Positions 37,267-46,852 of a stretch of 64,000 nt of DNA are shown piece after piece. The notes under the pieces are model-generated. The model was given only the letters and a program-made list of their open reading frames with translations, made no database searches and had not been told where the DNA came from. The stretch lies in contig NGZR01000003.1 in NCBI GenBank assembly GCA_002197995.1, forward strand, positions 5,580,001-5,644,000, read 5' to 3'. Position 1 is the first letter of the stretch, and the number at the start of each line of letters is the position of its first letter. Origin of the DNA: Gaeumannomyces sp. JS-464 (Eukaryota > Ascomycota > Sordariomycetes > Magnaporthales > Magnaporthaceae). A program made the translations under genes and the position numbers.

Positions 37267-38791
37267 AATTCCTTTACAAGTATTTTTATTGGTACTTTTT
37301 TAAAAGTTCCTAATAATGCTTAAAGTTCGTTCTTTTTTCCCACGTGTTTTTTCCGTGGCCGTACCCTTTCCATTTAATTAGGTACTTTTTAGCCTTATTT
37401 TTTGGCTTATAATCCCGAATTTTTTTAACTTCGTACTTTTATTCCGCGTCGACTTCCATTAACTTGTCGCTTTTAAAGCTTGGTAACGGTAGTTTAAATA
37501 GGGAAACATAAAAAACCAGGTGGGATTTTATAGTTAACGGTAGTTAAAGTTTGTAATTTACGTTTAAAACCTTTTTTAATACTTTAAACGGTCCTAGTTT
37601 TTTATGGTTTAGCTTATCGCTTAGTCGTTTCGTTTTAATATTTCGTCGAAAAAGATAAACGCTATCCCCCTTTTTAAAAGTCGGTTTTTCGATTTTTTTT
37701 GTTCGTTTAAACAGTTATGCGGTGCCGTAGCTTTTTTTAGCTTTGCTTAAAAGTGCTTATGCAATTTGGTAAACTCCGTTACCTGTATTTCCGCTACTAA
37801 GGCATATTTCCTGCTTTGGGTTCCTTATACGCTATTAGCGTAAACCCGCAGTTCGTAAAAAACGGTATCGTTTTTATGCTTTTATAAACTAAGCTGTTAT
37901 AAGCGAACTAAACCATAGGAAATAATTATACCTAATCGTTTTATTTGTAATTAACGTAGTAACGTAAATACTATTTGATAGTTTAGTTCGTCCGCTTTGT
38001 TTATCCATTTGTTTAAAGGTAGTAGGCTATGGATAAAAAATGCTCCGCTTTTAGCCTATTTATAAGCCTTTTTTAAAACTTGCTTATAAATAGCTTGTTT
38101 TTATTCGTAATTAAGCGGTTCGGCGTGCCGTGTTCCGCTATTACGTGTTTAATAAAAACGTACGCTAGCTTTATAACGTCGCTACTTTCCTTATATGGTA
38201 AAAATAAAGCGTATTTAGTAAGCCTATCCACTATTACTAATATATTATCGTACTTTACTCCGGTTATCGGTTTTTAAATTAAGGAAATTTAATAACGAAA
38301 TTTATAATAACTTCCTATTATACTCCGTCCGGTGCTAGCAAAAGTTATAATAACCTATATGGTTTATGCTTATTGGCTTTGTTTTTAGCACAACTTTTAC
38401 AATCTTTTATTACGTTTTATATTTCGGCTCGGGTTTTTGCAAACCCGTAATATTATTGCAACCGTTTTCACGTTTTTTTTTACATTTTGGTAACCGTATG
38501 CCAATTGGCTATAAATTTGTTAAATTTTTTTTAAGGTTTAAACTTTTCCTTACCAAACCGTTTTAGCGAATATCTTTTATATTGGAATTAAAAATCCGTT
38601 TAATCCTTCCGTTAAAATTTCTTATGTTTTTTTAAATATTACAACCTAATAATCCAGTCGTCGGCTTAAAGCGTCCGCCCGGCCGTTTTTTAACCCTTTC
38701 CGGTATTTAATCCGAATGTCGTAATTTTGCAAAAACTCGCTTTAACAAACTTATCGCTTATTTAAGTTTTTGCTAATAGTAAAATGTGTTA

Positions 38792-39380
38792 ACGTGGTTT
38801 ATTAGTAAATGGGCCACATTAGTTAATAGGCCACGACACCCCGACCTCCAGTTAATCGACGCGCATACCAACCTAATAACGCCAGGAATCCATTTAAACT
38901 ACTCGGAATTATATACATCGAACGTTTTTACTTCCTTTTGGCAAATGCGCGCATTATGTCCGGTTTTGCCGCAAATGCCACATCGCCGACGAATTGTCGT
39001 CGCCCTCCTTCCTTAACCCTTATAATCGCGCATTTTTTGCTATAGCTATCCATTTAGCTTTTCCTAATCCAAAGCATTTCGTACCTTTTTAACAGTATGT
39101 AACCCTTTTTATCGAACACGTGTTTTTTTGGCCCTCCGGCGTTTGCTTAGCGCTTTATTCGCCCTTCGTAATTTGGAGCACTTTTTTTCCAAAAGGTTAA
39201 CCCAATGCATAATTGCTTTAGCCTTTTTCGTTAATTGGTTTACAACCGATAGCATAGGTAACGGAAAGCTGTTCCGGTAATTAGAAATCCGAGTTTTAAT
39301 ATGTTCGGATTGCGAAATTGCGTTTTTAGCTGTTTAAAGCGTTTTAAAAGTCCAAGGTTCGGCGTCGTTTAAAGGCTTTT
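38792..39380 (-). mobile_element. P1: Fot/pogo DNA transposon, C-terminal part (interrupted by B6)
   Basis: Left end begins ACGTGGTTTATTAG at 38792, next to TA (38790-38791). On the minus strand near 38948-39010 the transposase C-terminus keeps a zinc knuckle, CGICGKTGHNARIC (CX2CX4HX4C), which is usual at the end of fungal pogo/Fot transposases. The sequence continues at 46853-48123 beyond B6. Without B6 and its target duplication P1 is 1860 bp, close to P2 (1841 bp). Confidence 0.88.
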
Positions 39381-39457
39381 TATTACGACCAGCATGCAAG
39401 CCCCCAGGATAGCAAGGCAAAAGGGGGCCCCGAGGTGGTGCCCCCGCCCCGCCCCGG

Positions 39458-39476
39458 TTACGTAAAGTTACGTAAA
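39458..39476. promoter_or_regulatory. Paired TTACGT motifs in the LTR
   Basis: Two TTACGT(AA) words separated by a few bases just before the hairpin array. The pair recurs at the same place in the LTRs of B1, B2, B5 and B6 (in some as TTACGTGGAGTTACGTAA), and in altered form in B4 and B7. TTACGTAA is a known target of fungal bZIP factors of the Yap1/CREB type; binding here is inferred. Confidence 0.45.
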
Positions 39477-39617
39477 CTAAAAAAGATTTGTAAATTTATA
39501 ACAAAGCGACAAATTTAAAAAAAATTTGTGGATTTGTAACAAAATAACAAATTTAAAAGGGATTTGTGAATTTATAATAAAGCTACAAATCCAACCCAGC
39601 ATAAGGTAAAAAATAGC

Positions 39618-39629
39618 GTATATATAAAG
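39618..39629 (+). promoter_or_regulatory. TATA box of the LTR promoter
   Basis: gtatatataaag follows the hairpin array in the LTR and recurs at the same place in B1, B2, B3 and B5. It probably sets the transcription start some 25-40 bp downstream. Confidence 0.5.
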
Positions 39630-39904
39630 GATGGATTTCCTATTGTTTTAGGTAGCTTTAACTAAAGCTTCGGCATTAGTTAACCTAAGTTAGCTTTTAA
39701 GCATCCCCTGGGGTAAGCAATTAAATTGTCCTTTTAAGTCGCGTATTCCCCCTATTAACCAAATTAGCGATATTGTCCTCCCCACCCTTAAAATGCCTTA
39801 CCTTAGGAGCAAACCCCTAATTGTAACATTTTAACTAATCCTATTTAATACCTTATTAAAAAAAGGATAGTGCAGTTATAATAAGCAGCAGCAAATAGCT
39901 TAAA

Positions 39905-40860
39905 AAGGAAAAAACCACGGTTTTTACCTTTAACGGTGTTAAGTACAACCTCGACGAAGCCGCTAACACGGCCAACCTTTTTAAACTTATAACGGTTAAA
40001 ATCGCTAAAGGCCAAAACGAGGTAAAGCAGTTTACCGCGAAGCTAGCAACCTTTAAAGCACCTATCGTAGTAAAAGCGTACAAGTTCCCGTCCCCGGACT
40101 TTTACGAAAAGGAAAACGGCAAACTTAAAACGTTTTTTACCAAATGCAAAAGCTACTTTAAATTTTACGAATAGCAATTCGTAAGTAAGGAATAAAAGGT
40201 TACTTACGCTGCTACCAAACTGGACGGCAAAGTGAAAAAATGGTTTTAGCCAACCTGGAATAATTACCTTAAAGGATATAAGGGTAGCTAGGAAACTACC
40301 AAACTTATTTTCGCTAGCTTCGAAACCTTCGGAAAAAAGGTTGGAGAAATGTTCGAAATAGTCGACGAAACCCGAATCGCCGAAAAAGATTTGCTAACCT
40401 TTAAATAGCGAAGGCTTGCAGCTAAATACGCAGCGGACTTTTAACGGATTAGCATTAAACTTAGCTAAAGCGACGCCACGTTAATGCTGCACTTTTATAA
40501 CGGATTGCGCGAAAACGTAAAGGATAAACTCGCGAAGCAAAATCGCCCGGAGTTTTTTACGGATTACGTTAAAAACGCGGTTCGTATTAGCGATAAACTG
40601 TACGAACGATAACAAAAAAAAAGGGATATGGTTTTAAAAATGTAGCATAAAATAATAAAGCTAATTAAAAAAAGGCCAAATAGCAACTTACTACGGCTTA
40701 TAAAACGCATTTAAGCTTTATAAACCTTAATGCGGGAGCCGCTTACTAATAATAAGGATAGTAGAAAAAGTAAAAATAAAACCCGAAAAACGGGAAATGC
40801 TTTAAATGCGGCTAAGCTGGCTACATAAAAGCTAATTGCTTTTAGCGGGATAATAACCGC
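39905..40860 (+). pseudogene. B6 gag (capsid and zinc knuckle), RIP-inactivated
   Basis: Structural Gag. Reading from about 39905: TVFTFNGVKYNLDEA, then YKFPSPDFYEKENGKLKTFF at about 40080, then the capsid core with FETFGKKVGEMFEIVDETRI and LRENVKDKLAKQNRPEFF, which matches the Retrotrans_gag family. The nucleocapsid zinc knuckle at 40798-40839 reads CFKCG-stop-AGYIKANC: the expected His is Tyr (CAC to TAC) and a Gln-like position is a stop. Six or more in-frame stops, all TAA or TAG. Role by family: packaging of the element RNA into particles. Confidence 0.85.
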
Positions 40861-40879
40861 CAAATAGCGAACCTTTAGC

Positions 40880-42050
40880 GGGCGTAAAAAAACCCGACGC
40901 GGGGAGGGTTATGCCCCGGAGGAACGTTTAATTGGACGTGCTGCTACGACGAGTTATGCATTATATACCAGTTCGATAAAAAGGTTACCGGATGGTATTT
41001 TCGGAAATTTTAAAACGTTTGCATGTTTAAAGCCACGAGGTTTAAGTACGATAGCGAGGGAAAGCAGTACGTCGCTTTCGGGTTTACGGACTTAAAAGAG
41101 GAAAACGACGTCGCCTTTTATAAAACTTAAAAAAAAGCAACCTTAGCAAGTGGTTCGGAGGAAGGAAAAGCCCGAAAAAAGCTTTTAGGCCAAATACACC
41201 TCTTTTAAAAGTTGGAAAATTTTAACACCAACGCCGAAATGGATAAAAACGGTTAAGCTTTCGAAGCAGCCGAGTTTTGGGAACGCGCGGAGAGCCCGAA
41301 TAGCGGAACCTCCGTACCTATAGTTCGCGAAAAGCAAGCAAATTGGAAAGATTAGCACGCTTTTACGCCCTTTAATATTTCGGTGTGTTTTTGGAACGTT
41401 AAGGTTTTAAAATACCCAAATAGCCCGTTATGTTACGTTACCCCAGCAAACGGAAATAACGGCTAACCCCTATCGTGGTTTAGCGACCAGTAGGAAGTTA
41501 AATATGTTAGTTATAGGTTCGAAAACGCAAGCGAGCTAGGATAAGCTGCGTTAGTTTTTAAAAACCACTTTAGCATTAATATAAAGCACCCGGGACATTT
41601 GTACCTTTTTTGGGCAAAATGCATCCACGGGAAATGCAAATTCCATTTACGACCCAAACTTAAATACGATTTCTTTTTACGGAAGTTAAGAAATAAGCTA
41701 AAAGTTAAGCCCCGTTTGGTATTCCAGTTGCCACGGTGGGAGCTAGCCCGGATCGGCAAGTTTACCGCAATTTTTAAACTTAGCGAACGGTACCTAATGC
41801 TATGTATTATTAAAACGCTCGATTGGGAAAAATGCGAAATTACGGAATGTAAAAAACATATAGCACAAAAGGCGAAAGCCTAGCATTGGGGGATCGCGCG
41901 AACGTACGTACCGTTCGACCCGGATAAAAGGACGAACGTGCGGTACTTGTTCCCCCTATTAAAAAACTAAAAAAACCACCCGAGCGAAAAGTACGAAGTG
42001 GAAAAAAGGAAAAATTAACAAAAACCCTCGCGATGGCAAAATCGAGTTAA
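40880..42050 (+). pseudogene. B6 gag-protease linker with unrecognised Cys/His region
   Basis: About 390 codons separate the zinc knuckle from the protease, longer than the short spacer usual in Ty3/gypsy elements. The first part (about 40930-41150) is Cys-containing, around TCCYDELCIIYQFDKK. The second part is the longest open stretch in the element (41599-41883), with CIHGKCKFHLRP, then a basic amphipathic segment, then DWEKCEITECKKH. The Cys/His spacing could bind metal. The same blocks are present in B1, B2 and B5, so they belong to the family. I do not recognise the domain. Confidence 0.55.
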
Positions 42051-42059
42051 CCGTATAAC

Positions 42060-42345
42060 CTATTAACATTTCGGATGGAATATTAGGGGAAAAAGGTTAA
42101 GGTAATAATCGATTGCGGAATATAAGGCGATTATATATCGCTATAAGCGGTTAAACGGTATAGCATCCTTACGAATCGGAAACGCTAACCGTACCAATTA
42201 AAAACGGTCGAAGGAATACTTATCGCTTATAATAAGGGATGGATCGACCGAAAAACATAGCTAGTAACATTACGCACCCGGAGCGGGGAAAACGTTATTG
42301 TTATATTAAACGAGCTAAATATAAAAAAAGGAAACGTAATTTTCG
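42060..42345 (+). pseudogene. B6 aspartic protease, RIP-damaged
   Basis: VIIDCGIQGDYIS-like active-site region near 42103-42140: the D-S/T-G triad reads D-C-G here (gattgcgga at 42111). The downstream hydrophobic strand ends NVIFGIL near 42328-42350, corresponding to the ILG motif before RT. Family role: cleavage of Gag-Pol. Confidence 0.7.
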
Positions 42346-42639
42346 GAATCCTTTAGTTTAAGAAAATAACCTATAGATAAATTAAACTAACACGGCTTAA
42401 ATTTAATAGGGGAAGCTACAAATAACTAAAACGGTTTACTAATTACGAACCTTAAACCGTAAATATAAAAAGCAACGAAAAAAGGTTACGACGGTAGCAG
42501 AACTTGGCAGTCCACCCTTGCATTTAACATCGACAAATACGCGACTATCTAAAGCGGAAAGCGATTAAAATAACCCAACTAACACTAAAAAACGGCTCGC
42601 GAATGTTCCGGAGGAATATTACAAGTACGAGAAATTGTT

Positions 42640-43985
42640 CCGGAAAAACCTAAAAACGGTGCTTCCCGAATATGGACCGTTTAACTTTAAAATTAAATTT
42701 AAACCAAATACGCAGCTTAAGTACCAAAAGCTGTACCAGTTTAGCCCTCGGCAGCAAAAGGTGCTAAAAGAACAGCTAGAAAAAAACTTACGAAAGGGAC
42801 ATATTAAACCTTCCGATTTTTTAATAGGATACAAAATCCTATGGAAAAAAAAAAAAAAACTGGACGGAACGAATATGCATCGATTACCGCCCGTTAAACG
42901 AGGTTACGATAAAGGATCGGTATTTTTTGCCTTTTATTAACGAATTACGCAATAAGCTCGGTAAAACCTAATATTTTACGGCTTTGGATTTACGGAAAGC
43001 TTACAGCTTAATACGGATTAAAAAGGGTTAAAAGTGGCTTACGGCTTTTAAAACCAGGCTTGGATGCTACGAATCGTTAGTAATAACCTTCGGGCTTATT
43101 AACGCATTAGCCACGTTCCAAAGGATAATTAATTATGTGTTGCGCGAATATTTCGACATTTTTATTCTTGCGTACCTGGATAATATTTTAATTTTTTCGG
43201 AAACGATAAAAAAGCACAAATAGCACGTGTATAAAATGCTTTAAAAGCTGTTTAACGCAAAACTCCTCGTTAAGTTAAAAAAGTGCGAATGGCATTTGCA
43301 AAAAGTCGCTTTTTTAAGGTTTAATTACATTTAAACAAGTTTATATAAACCTTAAAAAAGTTAAAAAAGTTAAGGAATAGCTTATATTTAAAAACGTTAC
43401 GGAAATACGAAAATTCCTAAAATTTTTAAACTTTTACAAACGGTTTATCCGTGGTTATAGCAAAATCGCTATACTATTAACAAACTTTACCAAAAACGAC
43501 CATTAGTTTTATTAGGAAGGGTAAAAATAAAAAGCTTTCGAGCAATTACGAAACGCTATGTTAAAAAAACCAATATTAATACTTTTAAACTTAAAGAAAC
43601 TTTTCGAAGTTAAAATCGACGCGTCGAATTACGCGATCGGCGGCCAACTCGGATAACGAAATAACCAGGGACGGTTGCACCCTTGCGCGTTTTTTTTACA
43701 AAAGTTAAATAAACCCGAATTAAATTACCAAATCTACGATAAAAAACTTTTAGCGATAATCCGAGCACTTAAAAAATGGCGACCACACTTTTATAAAGCG
43801 AAATATTAGGTTATGGTATATACGAACTATAAAAACCTAACACATTTTACTATAAGCAAAAACTTAAATAAACGATAAATCCGTTGGAACGAGTTTTTGC
43901 AAAACTACGATATCCGGATCGAGTACCGGAAAGGGTTGGAAAACGGCCGGGCGGACGCTTTAAACCGATAACCGAACCATTAGGT
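42640..43985 (+). pseudogene. B6 reverse transcriptase and RNase H, RIP-damaged
   Basis: The entry region (KTVLPEYGPFNFKI) through QQKVLKEQLEKNLRKGHIK is open from 42635. A run of A at 42844-42857 shifts the frame just before DYRPLN. The palm region follows, with FTALDLRKAYSLIRI and [14 protein letters not shown]. The catalytic motif is AYLDNILIF (second Asp now Asn, G to A). RNase H at about 43606-43980 shows [32 protein letters not shown] and ENGRADALNR. Activity is lost through stops, the frameshift and the catalytic substitution. Confidence 0.85.
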
Positions 43986-44104
43986 TATAATACCTAAAGA
44001 AACACGAGTAATTTTAACAAAAAAACCAAACGGATTTTTAGTCCCGGTATAAAGGATTTTCGCTAAAACGGTTCGATAAGGAAAAGTTTAAACCTTAAAA
44101 AAAA

Positions 44105-45366
44105 TTTAACAAATTTATAACCAGCTAGCACACGGCTATTAAAATGTGAAAAAAACGTAAAAACGGTTATAATAACATTACGGGTTCGCAAAAATTCAAG
44201 TCGAAATACAAAACGCAATAAAAGATTGCGAAAGCTGCGTTAAAAACAAGGCCAGCAAGTATAAGCTTTATAAGCTTTTGCAACTACTGCTAGCGCCGAG
44301 CGAGGTATAGCAAAAAGCTATTATAAATTTCGTTATTAAACTTTCCTAATCCAAAAAACCGATAACTAAAGTAAAGTACGATAGTGTATTGGTAGTAATG
44401 GATAGGTTTATTAAATACGCCTTATTTTTACCATATAAAAAAAGCAGCGACGTTACAAAACTAGCGTACGTTTTTATTAAATATGTAATAGCGGAACACG
44501 GCACGTTAAACCGCCTAATTACGGATAAAAATAAATTATTTACAAGCAAGTTTTGGAAAAGGCTTACGAGCAGGCTAAAAGTAAAGCACTCCTTATTTAT
44601 AACCTACCACTTTTAAACAAATGGATAAACGAAGCGAACAAACTAAACCATAAAGCAGTATTTACGTTATTACGTTAATTATAAACAAAACGATTGGGTA
44701 CAATTACTTCTTATAACTTAATTCGCTTATAATAGCTTAATTTATAAAAGCATAAAAACCACACCGTTTTATGCGAACTATAAGTTTACGCCTACAACGT
44801 ATAAAAAACCCAAAGTAAGAAAACATGCCTTAGCAGCGGAAATACAAGTAACGGAGCTTACCAAACTGCATAAACACCTTTAAGCAAAGCTAAAAAGGCT
44901 ACGGCACCGCATAGCTACTTAAGCAAATAAAAAAAGGATCGAAAGACCGACTTTTAAAAAGGGGGATAGCGTTTATCTTTTTCGACGAAATATTAAAACG
45001 AAACAACCGAGCGATAAATTAAACTATAAAAAACTAAAACCGTTTAAGGTATTAAAAAAGGTTTCGAACGTAAATTACAAACTTCGACTACCGCTAACCA
45101 TAAAATCCCACCCGGTTTTTCACGTTTCCCTACTTAAACTAACGCTACCGGGGTTTAAAAACGACGAGTTAATAAAAGTCGACCCGGAATAAAAGTACGA
45201 AATCGAAAAGATTTTAAACTATAAGCCGAAGAACAAGCTTAAAAAGTACTTGGTTAAGTGGAAAAGGTACGGCCACGAAAAAAACACGTAGGAAAAAGGA
45301 ATTAACCTCGAAAATTGCCAGGAGGCTTTACAAAAGTATCGGCAGAAAATCCTAAACGAAGGTTAG
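44105..45366 (+). pseudogene. B6 integrase and chromodomain, RIP-damaged
   Basis: The zinc-binding region near 44190-44250 includes KDCESCVKNK. The core starts near 44385 with VLVVMDRFIKYALFLPYKK; the second Asp is in ITDKNKLF (near 44520), and the catalytic Glu position is Lys (TIKQYL, near 44655). The C-terminal part has KSHPVFHVSLLKL at about 45110. The chromodomain (45234-45350) reads KYLVKWKRYGHEKNT-stop-EK, where the Trp codon became TAG, followed by LENCQEALQKYRQK. The likely pol stop is TAG at 45364-45366. The chromodomain defines the chromovirus clade. Confidence 0.85.
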
Positions 45367-45593
45367 CAAAGGCAAAAAGGCGGGCCGCTTACCGCAGCCG
45401 TTTATATACACGCCGGCCGTGCCCCGTGCGTATAAACGGTTATAATAGGAAAAACTTTAGCTTAGCCAAAAATCGAACCTGGGATTTTCGGCCAAAGGGT
45501 AGGAAGTGTTACCATTATACCACTGGGTTAAAAAAAAGGTATATTTACCAAAACCAAATAGGGCAAAGGAGTTTGCACCGAACGATTAGCAAA
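45357..45593. repeat. SINE-like insertion with direct-repeat flanks (module 2 unit)
   Basis: The unit containing tRNA-like module 2 is bounded by CGAAGGTTAGCAAA (45357-45370) and CGAACGATTAGCAAA (45579-45593), near-identical 14-15-bp direct repeats. B5 has only one copy of this sequence and lacks the 217 bp between. This is the footprint of a target-primed insertion at the very end of pol; the repeat includes the stop codon region. Confidence 0.7.
45390..45530 (-). ncRNA. tRNA-like module 2 (SINE) in B6
   Basis: On the minus strand: head 45458-45530 with the A box TGGTATAATGG, an exact fit to TRGYNNARNNG, and the B box AGGTTCGATT at 45471-45480. The acceptor ends can pair if transitions are allowed. 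The body follows, with the inverted repeat ccgtttatatacacgc / gtgcgtataaacgg (45398-45438). It is not a normal tRNA gene: the anticodon arm does not fold well and it continues into a body. Confidence 0.65.
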
Positions 45594-45735
45594 AAAAAAA
45601 AAAAAAAAAAAGTGGAGGTTCGACGAGCTCCGGGCAAGCCCGAAAACTCGTCGACCCTTACGGTCGTGCCGGGATTCGAACCCGAAACCTCGGCAAAAAG
45701 ATTAAAACCACGCTTAGTGCGCCATAGGACCTAAG
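45591..45735 (-). ncRNA. tRNA-like module 1 with hairpin body and T tail in B6
   Basis: On the minus strand: head 45660-45732 starting ggtcctatggcgcac and holding a perfect B box GGTTCGAATCC (45672-45682). Then the body, with nested inverted repeats CGACGAG/CTCGTCG (45621-45653) and CGGGC/GCCCG. Then 21 T (45591-45611 as A on plus). The D-loop is shorter than in a tRNA. Present in every copy with a readable 3' region, so it was fixed in the family before these copies spread. Confidence 0.65.
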
Positions 45736-45764
45736 GAAATTGTTAAAAAAAGTTATAATTTACC

Positions 45765-46286
45765 CTAGTTAAAAAGGGCAAACAGGTTTAGGTTAGGATT
45801 AACCCCGGGCATTTGCCAATCGGAAGGAACGGAAAGAGCCACAAAAAGCTCGGAAAGCGAAGCAGCTTGGCGAGCCGCCTAGTCGGCCTCCTCCCGCTCG
45901 ATACGCTTTAATTCCTCCACCGAGTTAATACCGCGGCGCACCGCGCGCATTATTTTTTCCAGCCACATTCGTTTTTGCTTCCGAAAACGGAGGATTTTCT
46001 CTTCCGCTTTTTCCAACTTAGTTTCGAATTTAAAGTGCTAAACGACGATATTCCAAAGCTTAAAAGGAAAAGGCTTTAAAACGTCGCACCCCGAACGGTT
46101 AATCCGAAAACACTCCACGCACCGAAACGAGTCCTAAAGGGAGGCTTTACACCTTTTACGTTTTAAAACCTCGTAATAATACGAATAAAAAGGCATTTCG
46201 TAGCAGTTAAAGAAAACAATCGCTAAGAACTCTTTACAGCTAACGGTTTTCTTCGCAAAAGGACGTTTTCGCACCCGACCGGACAT
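45765..46286 (-). pseudogene. B6 antisense ORF: Cys-containing, helical basic protein (unrecognised)
   Basis: Runs antisense to gag-pol from ATG (46284-46286) to TAG (45765-45767), 173 codons plus stop, between tRNA-like module 1 and the polypurine tract. The N-terminal half is basic and aromatic, with KRKRCKA, then FRCVECFRINRSGCD, a Cys cluster that could bind zinc. The C-terminal half is a charged helix (KLEKAEEKILRFRKQKR ... EELKRIEREEAD), likely a coiled coil, then a hydrophobic tail. Three internal TAG stops are present; two are Gln codons in B5. Length is identical in four copies. The protein is plausible as a DNA- or RNA-binding accessory factor, but that is inference. It could also be a conserved antisense frame without function. 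Confidence 0.6.
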
Positions 46287-46384
46287 TTTGTTAAAATAAA
46301 AGGGGATGGGAAATGGTAAAGAAGGAAAGTATTTACTATTAACAAAAGGCGGGGCGACAAAACGTGGTTAAAGGGACTTAGCTT

Positions 46385-46395
46385 AAAAGGGGAAA
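46385..46395 (+). other. B6 polypurine tract
   Basis: aaaaggggaaa ends five bases before the 3' LTR, in the position of the plus-strand primer of LTR retroelements. The same tract is seen in B2 and B3. Confidence 0.7.
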
Positions 46396-46400
46396 CCTAA

Positions 46401-46847
46401 TGTTACGACCAGCATGTAAGCCCTTAAAATAGCAAGGCAAAAAGGGGCTTCGAGGTGGTGCCCCCGCCCCGCCCCGGTTACGTGGAGTTACGTAAACTAA
46501 AAAGGATTTGTAAATTTGTAACAAAGCGACAAATCCAGGAGGGATTTGTGAATTTGTAACAAAGCAACAAATCCAAAAGGGATTTGTGGATTTATAATAA
46601 AGCCATAAATTTAACCCAGCACAAGGCAAAAAACAGCGTGTATATAAAGGATGAATTTCCTATTGTTTTAGGTAGCTTTAATTAAGGCTTCGGCATTAAT
46701 TAACCTAAGTTAGCTCCAGGCATCCCTTAAGGCAAGCAATTAAATTGTCCTTTTAAGTCGCGTGTTCCTTTTGTTAACCAGATTAGCGATACTGTTTTCC
46801 CCACCTTTAAAGTGCCTTACCCTAGGAGCAAACCCCTAATTGTAACA
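46401..46847 (+). repeat. B6 3' LTR (447 bp)
   Basis: Starts TGTTACGACC and ends GTAACA. Three hairpin units at about 46505-46610. One base shorter than the 5' LTR. Confidence 0.94.
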
Positions 46848-46852
46848 CTTTT

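Larger units (their letters stand above)
35993..38791 (-). mobile_element. B5: full-length B-family chromovirus, 3' half
   Basis: Minus-strand element inserted in B4; target duplication TATTT (35988-35992) / TATTC (52569-52573), one transition apart. This half holds the 3' LTR, antisense ORF, a single tRNA-like module, chromodomain and integrase. Pogo element P1 interrupts it at 38791/48124. Excluding P1 the element is 7242 bp, about 217 bp shorter than B2, which is accounted for by absence of tRNA-like module 2. Confidence 0.92.
39381..39828 (+). repeat. B6 5' LTR (448 bp)
   Basis: Starts TATTACGACC (one transition from TGTTAC) and ends GTAACA. Three tandem hairpin units lie at about 39485-39592. 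Confidence 0.94.
39381..46847 (+). mobile_element. B6: best preserved full-length B-family chromovirus
   Basis: 7467 bp, LTRs of 448 and 447 bp, perfect target duplication CTTTT (39376-39380 and 46848-46852), inserted in the transposase gene of P1. Because it lies inside P1, which lies inside B5, which lies inside B4, it is the youngest of that stack. It has the fewest stops and most GC of the copies. All family features are visible: gag, linker, protease, RT, RNase H, integrase, chromodomain, two tRNA-like modules, antisense ORF and polypurine tract. Confidence 0.95.

Noticed and set aside
45660..45732. Functional tRNA gene
   Set aside because: A and B boxes are present, but the D-loop is too short, the anticodon arm is poor, and every copy sits in the same place inside a retroelement followed by a hairpin body and T tail.
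45315..45734. 139-codon plus-strand frame
   Set aside because: It begins in a shifted frame at the end of the chromodomain and reads through both tRNA-like modules and a poly(A) run, so it is a chance frame.
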